Below, piece after piece: positions 19,929-28,086 of a stretch of 64,000 bases of DNA (position 1 is its first letter; each line of letters begins with the position of its first letter). Source of the DNA: Afipia felis ATCC 53690 (GTDB taxonomy: Bacteria; Pseudomonadota; Alphaproteobacteria; Rhizobiales; Xanthobacteraceae); assembly GCF_000314735.2 (NCBI RefSeq), contig NZ_KB375270.1:2418001-2482000 (forward strand), in the 5' to 3' direction. Position numbers and translations under genes: made by a program. Below the pieces are notes generated by a model. The model worked only from the letters and a program-made list of their open reading frames with translations. It was not told the origin of the DNA and did no database searches.

Positions 19929-20453
19929 TTAAGACGCTGCTTCCTTCGCATCGGATGGCGATGTCTGGGCACAGCAGCCCAGACGATCGAGCAGACCGCA
20001 TAACCTTGCGGCGTCCGCGTCCGACAGCTTAGAGCCGACGTGGCGCTCGATCGCGACGGAATAAGCCTCCCCCATTCTCTTTTGCAGATCGCGCCCGGCG
20101 TCGGAAATCTCGACGAACAGGCCGCGCTTGTCCTTCTTGCACTCGCGCCGGGTCGCAAGCCCTTCATCGACCAGACGTTCGATCAGCCGCGAGGTGGAAT
20201 ATTGCGGCAGCAGCATCTGCTTTTCGAGTTCGACCGGCCGCAGCTCGCCGCCGGGCGCGCGTGACAATTCGAGCAGCGCATCATACCAGGCGAGCGGCGG
20301 AAACCCCGCCTTCTTCAGATCCTGCTCGACGGCGTCCAGCACGCAACTGCGCACCCGCATCAGACGCAGCCACGCCTCCGTCGCCTCGGTGGACGGGCGG
20401 CGTATCATCGGTCCATTGCTGTCGCCGGGGCGCGAAGATTTATGCAAATGCAT
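19929..20453 (-). CDS. MarR-family transcriptional regulator
   Basis: This 174-residue winged-helix regulator carries the MarR core: LRPVELEKQMLLPQYSTSRL as the recognition helix region, IERLVDEGLATRRECKKDKR as the wing with its D-K-R turn, and GLFVEISDAGRDLQKRM as the following helix. The N-terminal helix RVRSCVLDAVEQDLKKAGFP belongs to the dimer interface. The ATG at 20453 lies inside a palindrome (20443-20478) and the AAGGTGG just before it is too close. A TTG two codons later (20447) gives better spacing, so the exact start is uncertain. The ligand and regulon are unknown. Two cysteines near the C-terminus (LGCCAQ) could be redox-sensitive. Confidence 0.88.
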   Translation of the reverse strand: MHLHKSSRPGDSNGPMIRRPSTEATEAWLRLMRVRSCVLDAVEQDLKKAGFPPLAWYDALLELSRAPGGELRPVELEKQMLLPQYSTSRLIERLVDEGLATRRECKKDKRGLFVEISDAGRDLQKRMGEAYSVAIERHVGSKLSDADAARLCGLLDRLGCCAQTSPSDAKEAAS

Positions 20454-20478
20454 CCACCTTGGTATTCATGCATCTGCA
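20443..20478. promoter_or_regulatory. Palindromic operator overlapping the MarR gene start
   Basis: The arms TGCAAATGCAT (20443-20453) and ATGCATCTGCA (20468-20478) are reverse complements at 10 of 11 positions, with 14 bases between. Both arms contain ATGCAT. The site covers the translation start of the MarR gene, the usual place for MarR autorepression. The divergent Sel1-repeat gene starts 172 bases away. Confidence 0.55.
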
Positions 20479-20570
20479 TTAAGGCACGGCGAGGCGCTTG
20501 CCAAGCGGGATGCAGCGGACCGGCTATCTCCCGGTACCGCGTAAACTTTTCCGCATCTGCACACCTCTCC

Positions 20571-20586
20571 TTAACCCGTTGTTTAC
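20571..20586 (+). promoter_or_regulatory. Near-consensus CtrA-binding site upstream of the Sel1 gene
   Basis: TTAA at 20571-20574 is followed after seven bases by TTTAC at 20582-20586, one mismatch from the CtrA consensus TTAA-N7-TTAAC. It lies 64 bases before the start of the Sel1-repeat gene. GcrA, whose gene is also in this window, acts in the same cell-cycle circuit. Binding is inferred from sequence only. Confidence 0.4.
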
Positions 20587-20649
20587 CCTGACACGGAAAA
20601 GTCTGACTTCAGGCAGTCTGCCTGCGCCGGAAATTCGTTTGTTTCTTCA

Positions 20650-23600
20650 ATGGCGCAGCGACTGAAGACGGGCAGACAACCGGCGTCGGGTACCGGACAG
20701 GGCATGGCATTTCATCAATCATGGGGCGCTGAGGGGAACGACCCTTCCGTCAGAGAGCGCGACGCAGGTGCCGCGCAGCGTCCCGGCGCGCCCCGCGAGC
20801 TGTCGCCCGGCGAAGCCCGCAACATCGCCGAAATCCATCAGCGACTCGATTCCATTGCCCGTCAGGTCGAGCAACTGTCCCAACATCCTGCCGCGCGCGG
20901 CGAGCATGGCGTCGCCCGGCAACTCAACGACGCGATCTCGCGGCTAGACGCGCGGCTGTCGCACATGGCCGCACCGGCCCCGCAGGCGTCTTACGCCGCA
21001 GCACCACAGACGACAGCGCCCGTGACGTCTCCAGTGGCTGCTCCGCTGCAGGCGCCGGCGCTCCCACGTGCGCCCGGCCTCGATCTGTCGATTGCCGAAA
21101 TCATCGCCCGTCAGGGCGAGCTCGACCGCGTCAGCCCCGCGCAGGAAGCGCTCAACCGTAGCGCGCCGAACTTCGTTCAGGCGCCGCCGATGGCGCCCGC
21201 ACCTGAACATCCGGGTTTCCTCAATATCGAGCGCCAGATCGCGGGCCTCACCAGCCAGATCGAAACGCTGCGCCGCCCCGACGGGATCGAGCAATCCATC
21301 ACCGCGTTCCGCTCCGAACTCGCCGAGATTCGTCACGCCATCACCGAGGCCTTGCCGCGCCGCGCGATCGAATCGCTGGAAGGCGAGATCCGCTCGCTCG
21401 GCCGGCGGATCGATGAAACGCATCAGACCGGCGGAGATGGCGCCGCGCTTGGCGCGATCGAACGCGCGCTCTCCGAAATCCGCAGCGAATTGCGCTCGCT
21501 GACGCCTGCCGAACAGCTCGCTGGATTCGACGACGCCATTCGCAATCTCGGCAGCAAGATCGACACCATCGTCCGCTCGAGCCAGGACCCCGGCACGCTG
21601 CGTCAGCTCGACGATGCGATTTCCGCGCTGAAGACCATCGTCGCCAACATCGCCTCGAACGAGGCGTTGGCGCAGTTGTCCGAGAACATCCGCACGCTGT
21701 CGCTGCGGGTCGATCAGCTTTCGCAGGCCGGCCACAGCGACATGTTCGCCGCGCTCGAACAGCGAATCGCCGCGCTGACCTCGACGCTTGAGCAGCGCGA
21801 GCGCCCCTCCGCCGATACCGGGCATTTCGACAAGGCAGTCCGCACGATATCCGATCGTCTCGACAATCTGCAGATCGGCGGCGATGCCTCTTCGTCATTC
21901 AACCATGTCGAACAGCGCGTCGCGCATCTTCTTGAGCGGCTCGAGGCCTCGGAAGCGCGTCCCGGCAATCTCGGCAGCGTTGAAAACGGCCTGTCCGAGA
22001 TCATGCAGATGCTGCAGCAGCGTGGCGCGCCCGACGTTGCCCCCGCGCACGCTGCGCCCGCGATGGACCCGGCTTTCGTCGATGCGATCCGGCGCGAATT
22101 GTCGGACATGCGCCAGAGTCAGGTGGAGACGACCCGACACACCCAGGATTCGCTGGAGGTCGTGCACAACACGCTTGGTCATGTGGTCGATCGCCTCGCC
22201 CAGATCGAAGGCGATCTGCGCCAGGGGCGTCCGCCGTCCAATCCCGTTCCGCCATCCGGGCCGCAGCGTCCCGCCGCGCCGCCGATTCCGCCGCAGACGC
22301 GGCCGGAATTGCCGAACCCGGCATTGCTGCAGAGTGCCGCGCGCCCTGCCGTGCAGATGCCTGCGAAAGCGGAGCCGATTCCGTCGCAACTTCCCAGAGA
22401 GTCCGCGCCTGCCGGCGTCGTGAACGCGGCCCCGCCGCGTGCAGCACGTTCACCGATAGATCCCGACCTGCCGCCCGATCATCCGCTGGAGCCCGGCAGC
22501 CGCAACAATGCGCGGCCATCGGCGGCTGAGCGCATCGCGAGCTCCGAGAATGCCCTGCGCGACATTCCGCAGCCGAAGGGGCCGGTCAGTTCGTCGAACT
22601 TCATTCAGGCCGCGCGCCGCGCCGCGCAGGCAGCCCAGGCCGGCGAAACCAATTCCAAGCCCTCGCCCAAGAAAGCCACCCGCGTCACCGCGCTGAACGA
22701 TGCGGCGCGGGCTGTCGCGGGCGCGAGAGACACATCCGCCAATACATCCCGTTCGTCGCGGGTGCGGGCGCTTCTGGTCGGCGCCAGCGTATTCGTGATC
22801 GTGCTCGGCACCTTCAAGATGGCGAGCAATCTGTGGCACAGCGGCGAGACCGGCCGTTCGGCACCTGCCATGGAATCCCATGCGGTGCCGCCTGTGCCGA
22901 CGCCAGCGGCGCCTGCCCAAGCTCCGGACACGGATGAAGACGACGCACCTGTGCCTCCTCAATCGGCGCCGCAGGCGCCGTCGATGACCTCGCCGACGCC
23001 AATCGACAAGCAATCGATGAACGCACCGGCAACGACGCTGCCGGGCTGGGCGTCCAATCCATCCATCGCGCCGGTTGCGCCGACGCCCGCACAATCCGCG
23101 AACGCCGACATCACCGGCTCGATTCCGACAGTAACCGGTGCTGTCGCTCCGCTGCCGGAGTCGATCGGAGGCCCGGTGCTGCGTGCGGCGGCCCTCAAGG
23201 GCGATGCGAGCGCCGCCTACGAGATCGGCCTGCGCTATGCCGAAGGCCGTGGCGTGACCGCGAATTTCGAGGAAGCCGCGAAATGGTACGACCGCGCGGC
23301 GAAGGCCAATCTCGTGCCCGCGCTGTTCCGCCTTGGCACGCTGTATGAAAAGGGCCTCGGCGTCCGCAAGGACATCGACACTGCTAACCGCTACTACCGC
23401 CAGGCGGCCGATCGAGGCAACGCCAAGGCGATGCACAATCTCGCGGTGCTGGAAGCCGACGGCGGCGGCAAACCGAACTACAAGGCGGCCGCCTACTGGT
23501 TCTTGAAGGCAGCCGATCATGGCGTCGCCGACAGCCAGTTCAATCTCGGCATTCTCTACGCGCGCGGCATCGGCGTCGAACAGAACCTCGCCGAATCCTA

Positions 23601-23871
23601 CAAATGGTTCAGCCTCGCGGCAGCGCAGGGCGACACCGATTCCGCGAACAAACGCGACGATATTGCCAAGCGGCTCGATCCCGCCTCGCTCGCCAAGGCC
23701 AAACTCGCGGCGCAGACCTTCAAGGCCGAACAGCAGCCGGCCGAAGCTGTTCAGGTTGCGACGCCGCCGGGCGGGTGGGACGCCAAGCGCGTGCAGAAGA
23801 CGTCCAGCAAATCCGCCGCCAAGCCCAAGGCTGCGAATCACCCGACGGCTGCGAAGCACTCGACCATCTGA
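20650..23871 (+). CDS. Large coiled-coil membrane protein with C-terminal Sel1 repeats (PodJ-like architecture)
   Basis: The 1073-residue product has a cytoplasmic part of about 700 residues with repeated coiled-coil segments (IHQRLDSIARQVEQLSQH, IETLRRPDGIEQSITAFR, SENIRTLSLRVDQLSQ) broken by Pro/Ala-rich linkers. One membrane span (about 704-728, LLVGASVFVIVLGTFKMA) and a Pro-rich periplasmic linker follow. Four Sel1 repeats lie at about 855-995 (YEIGLRYAEGRG, FRLGTLYEKGLG, HNLAVLEADGG, FNLGILYARGIG). This order matches the polar organiser PodJ of Caulobacter and related polarity factors. A function in polarity or cell-wall control is inferred. An alternative start lies at 20704. Confidence 0.82.
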   Translation: MAQRLKTGRQPASGTGQGMAFHQSWGAEGNDPSVRERDAGAAQRPGAPRELSPGEARNIAEIHQRLDSIARQVEQLSQHPAARGEHGVARQLNDAISRLDARLSHMAAPAPQASYAAAPQTTAPVTSPVAAPLQAPALPRAPGLDLSIAEIIARQGELDRVSPAQEALNRSAPNFVQAPPMAPAPEHPGFLNIERQIAGLTSQIETLRRPDGIEQSITAFRSELAEIRHAITEALPRRAIESLEGEIRSLGRRIDETHQTGGDGAALGAIERALSEIRSELRSLTPAEQLAGFDDAIRNLGSKIDTIVRSSQDPGTLRQLDDAISALKTIVANIASNEALAQLSENIRTLSLRVDQLSQAGHSDMFAALEQRIAALTSTLEQRERPSADTGHFDKAVRTISDRLDNLQIGGDASSSFNHVEQRVAHLLERLEASEARPGNLGSVENGLSEIMQMLQQRGAPDVAPAHAAPAMDPAFVDAIRRELSDMRQSQVETTRHTQDSLEVVHNTLGHVVDRLAQIEGDLRQGRPPSNPVPPSGPQRPAAPPIPPQTRPELPNPALLQSAARPAVQMPAKAEPIPSQLPRESAPAGVVNAAPPRAARSPIDPDLPPDHPLEPGSRNNARPSAAERIASSENALRDIPQPKGPVSSSNFIQAARRAAQAAQAGETNSKPSPKKATRVTALNDAARAVAGARDTSANTSRSSRVRALLVGASVFVIVLGTFKMASNLWHSGETGRSAPAMESHAVPPVPTPAAPAQAPDTDEDDAPVPPQSAPQAPSMTSPTPIDKQSMNAPATTLPGWASNPSIAPVAPTPAQSANADITGSIPTVTGAVAPLPESIGGPVLRAAALKGDASAAYEIGLRYAEGRGVTANFEEAAKWYDRAAKANLVPALFRLGTLYEKGLGVRKDIDTANRYYRQAADRGNAKAMHNLAVLEADGGGKPNYKAAAYWFLKAADHGVADSQFNLGILYARGIGVEQNLAESYKWFSLAAAQGDTDSANKRDDIAKRLDPASLAKAKLAAQTFKAEQQPAEAVQVATPPGGWDAKRVQKTSSKSAAKPKAANHPTAAKHSTI

Positions 23872-23887
23872 GCCGCTTCAGTTCAGA

Positions 23888-25204
23888 TCACAGCATTCCG
23901 GCAAACATCGCGACCACGCAGACCGCCATCGCGGCGGTCGACAGCCAGCCTAGCCAGTACAGCCCTCCGCCGACCAGAAACTGACCCATCACATCGGTGC
24001 GGCGGACCATCACCATCAACAGCACCATGACCGGCACGGCGAGCACGCCGTTGACCACCGCGCTCCAGTACAGTGCCGCGATCGGGCTGATCGGCGTGAA
24101 ATTCAACGCGATGCCGATTCCAGCGGATAATGCCATCACCGAGTAGAACGACACAGCCTCCTTCGGCTTGCGCGCGAGGCCGACCGGCCACCGACGGCCC
24201 TCACCGATCGCATAGGCCGCCGAGCCCGCCAGAACCGGCACGGCCAACAGGCCGGTGCCGATGATACCCAATGCAAAAATGATTTCCGCGAAAGCGCCCG
24301 CGACCGGCCGCAACGCTTCCGCCGCCTGCGCCGATGTCTCGATGTCGGTCTTGCCGTTGGCGTGCAGCGTCGCCGCCGCCGTCACGATGATGGCAAGCGC
24401 GATCAGCGTCGAGAAGCCCATACCTGCGATGGTATCGACGCGGATGCGGCGGAATTCGGAATCCGCATGTGCCCCCTGCTTCTTCAGCGGCTCCTTGTGG
24501 TCGTCGATGCGCTGTTCCTCGGCCTCCTGCGAAGCCTGCCAGAAAAACAGATAGGGCGAGATCGTGGTGCCAAGGATCGCCACGAGCGTGGTGAAGAACT
24601 CCGGCTTCCACTGGATCTGCGGAACGACGAGACCATGCAGCGCCTGCCCCCACGCGACATGGGCGAAGGCCAGCGCACCGACATAGGCGAACAGACTCAA
24701 GGTCAACCATTTCAGCACCGCGCTATAGTGCTGGTAGTCGAAGAAGATTTGCGCAGAGACGGACACGACGCCGAAGACCACGACGTAAACGAAGCCGGGC
24801 CCGCCGATCAGAAGCTTGAGCGCATCCGCCATTGCCGCGAGATCGGCAGCGATGTTCACCGTGTTGGCAACGAACAGCAGCACAATCACAATGTTGAGAA
24901 TGGATGCGGGGTAGTACCGGCAGGCATTGCCGGCGATGCCATGGCCGGTGACCCGGCCCACGCGCGCGGAAATTTCCTGGATTGCCACCATCAGCGGCAA
25001 CGTCAGCAGCATCGTCCAGGAGATGCCGTAGCCAAGCTGCGCGCCCGCCTGACTGTAGGTGCCGATGCCGGAAGGATCGTCGTCCGCAGCGCCGGTGATG
25101 AGGCCGGGACCGAGCGTTTGCAGAAAACCACGAACACCGCCTTGCTTCGTCGGCGGGGCGGTAACTTCAGCGGGTGCGTCGATATCCTGCTCGGTGTGCG
25201 TCAT
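23888..25204 (-). CDS. Nramp-family (SLC11-like) metal transporter with non-canonical metal-site motifs
   Basis: This 438-residue protein has about eleven membrane helices. Helix 1 reads GPGLITGAADDDPSGIGTYS, matching Nramp position and topology, but the usual D-P-G-N is D-P-S-G (residues 43-46). Helix 6 reads LGTTISPYLFFWQASQEAEE, where the canonical A-x-x-M-P-H becomes T-x-x-S-P-Y. The metal-coordinating Asn and Met are therefore replaced. Canonical Nramps move Mn2+ or Fe2+ with protons. This clade may carry another ion such as Mg2+, or something else. The ATG at 25204 is chosen over an upstream extension that lacks membrane character. Confidence 0.8.
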   Translation of the reverse strand: MTHTEQDIDAPAEVTAPPTKQGGVRGFLQTLGPGLITGAADDDPSGIGTYSQAGAQLGYGISWTMLLTLPLMVAIQEISARVGRVTGHGIAGNACRYYPASILNIVIVLLFVANTVNIAADLAAMADALKLLIGGPGFVYVVVFGVVSVSAQIFFDYQHYSAVLKWLTLSLFAYVGALAFAHVAWGQALHGLVVPQIQWKPEFFTTLVAILGTTISPYLFFWQASQEAEEQRIDDHKEPLKKQGAHADSEFRRIRVDTIAGMGFSTLIALAIIVTAAATLHANGKTDIETSAQAAEALRPVAGAFAEIIFALGIIGTGLLAVPVLAGSAAYAIGEGRRWPVGLARKPKEAVSFYSVMALSAGIGIALNFTPISPIAALYWSAVVNGVLAVPVMVLLMVMVRRTDVMGQFLVGGGLYWLGWLSTAAMAVCVVAMFAGML

Positions 25205-25250
25205 GCCTGCCCCGCCTGACAAGCGCGGGATGCCGCACAAGTTCCCTTGG

Positions 25251-26177
25251 TCAGGCCTTGCGCGCGACCGCGATCAGTCCCGGGACGGGCACGTCGTTTT
25301 CGGTGCGGGTGGAGGCTTCTTCAAGGCTGCATAACGTAAGCCCCGCCGTCCCAATCGCCCCACGCACATGAGCCGCGCCGTGCGCATAACGCAGGCCCGC
25401 GCCGATCACGACACCGTCGCCGGAATGCGTCTCGGTGGTGAATGCGACCAATCCGTTCGGCCGCAGCACCCGCGCTGCCTCCTTCAATGCAGGAGCAAGA
25501 TCGGGCAGGTAGATGATCGCATCCGCCGACAGCGCGAGATCGAAGGCAGCGCCCGCCTCGCGCCTCACACCCTCGACCATGTCGGCGACCTCGAGCCGTC
25601 GGTAGAGGCCCGTCGCTTCGGCTCTGGCGATCATGCCGGGCGACAGGTCGATGCCGACAAACGCATCCACGTTTTTCTCGAAGGCGCGCGCCGCAAGCCC
25701 GGTACCACAGCCAAGATCGATCGCGGATGTGAAGAAGGCCGGACGCTTCAGGTCGTGACAGGCGGACAGCACCGCCTTCAGCAGCAACTGTGGGCCGCGA
25801 TAGTTGAGGTTGTTAACGAGCGCCTCCTCGAATGTCGGCGCATATTGGTCGAATAGCGAACGCACATAGGCGGGCGGCATGTCCGAGATTGTCTCCACGC
25901 CAAGGCGTATCAGCCGTAGCTTGGCGCCGTGGCGGTCCTCAGGATCGGCTTCCTTCGCCTTGCGATAGGCCCGGATCGCCTCACCGTGCAGGTTAAGTTG
26001 CTGCTTTAGCTCACCCAGCGCGAACCAGGCTGACGCAAAGCCCGGTGCACGCTCCACCGCCTGCGCCATCAGATCGACGGCTCCGGCAATATCGCCACGC
26101 AATTGGAGATCCCGCGCAAAATCGTAGCGGCGGTCGGCGATCAGATCGCCCGACGACAGAAAAAGCGGGGCAGGCAT
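25251..26177 (-). CDS. TPR-containing class I SAM-dependent methyltransferase
   Basis: This 308-residue protein has an N-terminal TPR-like region (about 20-90, AVDLMAQAVERAPGFASAWF, ALGELKQQLNLHGEAIRAYR) followed by a Rossmann methyltransferase. SAM-binding motif I is AIDLGCGTGLAARAF, motif II has VGIDLSPGMIARA, and the post-I acidic residue and motif III (LAPALKEAARVLRPNGLVAF) are present. The DQYAPTFEEALV linker is typical of a family annotated as predicted TPR methyltransferases. The substrate is unknown. The start at 26177 removes a long low-similarity extension. Confidence 0.88.
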   Translation of the reverse strand: MPAPLFLSSGDLIADRRYDFARDLQLRGDIAGAVDLMAQAVERAPGFASAWFALGELKQQLNLHGEAIRAYRKAKEADPEDRHGAKLRLIRLGVETISDMPPAYVRSLFDQYAPTFEEALVNNLNYRGPQLLLKAVLSACHDLKRPAFFTSAIDLGCGTGLAARAFEKNVDAFVGIDLSPGMIARAEATGLYRRLEVADMVEGVRREAGAAFDLALSADAIIYLPDLAPALKEAARVLRPNGLVAFTTETHSGDGVVIGAGLRYAHGAAHVRGAIGTAGLTLCSLEEASTRTENDVPVPGLIAVARKA

Positions 26178-26374
26178 AAGGGCCTCGAAAAAATGGCTCT
26201 CTCTACAGCCTCGCCGTGCGCCGGACAATATCGGCGCACCTAAAATTCTATCGTAACCGGCACGAACTGCCGCCTCCTGCCGAAAGGCCTGGAGGATTAA
26301 ATTTGTGACAGGAGCCGCCGCCCTCCCCGGCGACGTCCTTGACGGGAACGGTTTACAGCCCCACTTGCGCCAAA

Positions 26375-26396
26375 GTGTGCTAAAATTAAAGCACAC
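26375..26396. promoter_or_regulatory. Inverted repeat over a TAAAAT box before the DUF6460 gene
   Basis: GTGTGC (26375-26380) and GCACAC (26391-26396) are perfect inverted arms around the ten-base AT-only spacer TAAAATTAAA. The spacer contains a -10-like TAAAAT, so a bound regulator would sit directly on the promoter. The gene starts 18 bases downstream. No known consensus is assigned. Confidence 0.4.
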
Positions 26397-26413
26397 GGAT
26401 TCTGGAGACGACG

Positions 26414-26713
26414 ATGCAGGACGAAGCGAGAGAATTACCGGCGCGGGGCGATCAGTTCTCCCGCTTTTTCGGCGGCTCGCCGCTCGCGTTGGTGCTGAAG
26501 CTCATTCTGATGTCGGTTCTGGTCGGCGTCGTGCTCGCCGCAATCGGGCTCGATCCCTGGAACATCGTCGAAAGCCTGCGCCGCCTCGCAGATTGGGTCT
26601 GGAATCTCGGCTTCGACGCCATCAACAGCCTATGGCGCTACTTCATCCTCGGCGCGGTGATCGTCGTCCCGCTGTGGCTGCTGTCGCGGCTGTTCGGCGC
26701 ACGGCCGCGCTAA
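26414..26713 (+). CDS. DUF6460 integral membrane protein
   Basis: This 99-residue protein has a polar N-terminus, then two membrane segments (about 24-45, LALVLKLILMSVLVGVVLAA, and 76-94, YFILGAVIVVPLWLLSRLF). Between them lies an amphipathic Trp-rich stretch, DPWNIVESLRRLADWVWN. It matches the short integrase-unrelated membrane family called DUF6460, frequent in Hyphomicrobiales. Its role is unknown. The MATE gene follows after 32 bases, so the two may be co-transcribed. Confidence 0.75.
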   Translation: MQDEARELPARGDQFSRFFGGSPLALVLKLILMSVLVGVVLAAIGLDPWNIVESLRRLADWVWNLGFDAINSLWRYFILGAVIVVPLWLLSRLFGARPR

Positions 26714-26745
26714 GGTCGGCATATCCTTCCACTTGATCGCATCCG

Positions 26746-28086
26746 ATGAACGACCAGCTTACGCATGGCCGGGTCTTTGCCATCGCAGGACCCGCGATGC
26801 TCGCGAACCTGACCACGCCGCTGCTCGGCATCGTCGCGACCGGCGTGATCGGGCAGCTCGGTGAAGCCCATCTGCTCGGCGGCGTCGCCATGGCATCGGT
26901 GGTGTTCGACTGCATGTTCTGGCTGTTCGGGTTCCTGCGCATGAGCACGGTGGCGCTGACCGCGCAGGCGCTCGGCGCGCATGATCCGGTCGAAGTGCGC
27001 GCATCGCTCGCCCGCGGCCTTTTGATCGCAATTCTATCGAGCGCCATCCTGCTCGCCGTGCAGAAGCCGCTGGCCGCGATCACCTTCGATCTCATGGGCG
27101 CGAGCGAGCCGGTGACGGACGCCGCACGCCTTTATTTCGAAGTGCGGCTGTGGTCCTCGCCCTTCCTGCTCGCCAATTACGCCTTGCTAGGCTGGCTGAT
27201 TGGCCAGGCACGTACCGGCTGGGCGCTCACGATCCAGATCGCGATCAATCTCATCAACATTGCTTCGACCATGCTGCTGGTGATCGGCCTGAAGCAGGGC
27301 GTCGCGGGCGCGGCCTATGCCGCGATCATCGCGGAGGCCTGCGGCCTCGTATTCGGCCTCACGCTTGCCTGGCGCATGCTCGGCCGCGCCGGCTTTTGCA
27401 TTCCGCGCGCGGTGCTGCTGGAGCGCACGAAACTCGCGCGGATGATGGGGATCAACCGCGATATCTTCATCCGCACCCTGGCGGTGACCGGGGTGTTCAT
27501 GTTTTTCACCGCACAGGGCGCGCGCGAGGGCGACGTGGTGCTTGCGGCGAATGCGGTGCTGAACAATTTCGCGCTGATCGGTTCGTTCTTCCTCGACGGC
27601 CTCGCCACCGCCGCCGAACAATTGTCCGGCTACAGCCTCGGCGCACGCGACCGCGACCGCTTCCTGCGCACGACGAAACTCGTGCTCGGCTGGAGCATGG
27701 TGTTTGCCGTCGCGGTCGCGCTGGCGCTCACACTGGGCGGGAATGCGCTGATCGACCTGATGACCTCAAGCGCCGACGTGCGCCAGGTCGCCCGGACCTT
27801 CATGTGGCTCGCCGCGCTGGCGCCGATCTGCGGCGTGATGGCCTATGCGTTCGATGGGATCTATATCGGCGCAACATGGGCACGCGATATGCGCAATCTG
27901 ATGCTCGCATCCCTTGCGCTCTATTTCGCAGCATGGGCGGCGCTGCAACCGCTCGGCAATACCGGACTGTGGCTTGCGCTTCTGATTTTCCTGCTGGCGC
28001 GCGGTTGTCTTCAGGCGCTGCGCTATCGCGGGCTGCTGGAAACGTCCTTCGCAGGGCCGCTCACACCGGCCATTCTTCCGCGGTAA
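26746..28086 (+). CDS. MATE-family efflux transporter
   Basis: This 446-residue protein has about twelve membrane helices in two pseudo-symmetric halves. The first half has GPAMLANLTTPLLGIVATGV (with the G-Q-x-G-E/A turn in VIGQLGEAHLLGGVAMA) and the second FFLDGLATAAEQLSGYSLGA, the MATE signature of the DinF-like branch. Such pumps export cationic or lipophilic compounds by Na+ or H+ antiport. The 3' end overlaps that of pyrD by 26 bases (convergent). No regulator is adjacent, so its substrate is open. Confidence 0.9.
   Translation: MNDQLTHGRVFAIAGPAMLANLTTPLLGIVATGVIGQLGEAHLLGGVAMASVVFDCMFWLFGFLRMSTVALTAQALGAHDPVEVRASLARGLLIAILSSAILLAVQKPLAAITFDLMGASEPVTDAARLYFEVRLWSSPFLLANYALLGWLIGQARTGWALTIQIAINLINIASTMLLVIGLKQGVAGAAYAAIIAEACGLVFGLTLAWRMLGRAGFCIPRAVLLERTKLARMMGINRDIFIRTLAVTGVFMFFTAQGAREGDVVLAANAVLNNFALIGSFFLDGLATAAEQLSGYSLGARDRDRFLRTTKLVLGWSMVFAVAVALALTLGGNALIDLMTSSADVRQVARTFMWLAALAPICGVMAYAFDGIYIGATWARDMRNLMLASLALYFAAWAALQPLGNTGLWLALLIFLLARGCLQALRYRGLLETSFAGPLTPAILPR

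Noticed and set aside
22450..23859. 469-codon open frame antisense to the Sel1 repeats
   Set aside because: Repetitive Gly/Arg composition reflects the repeats on the sense strand.
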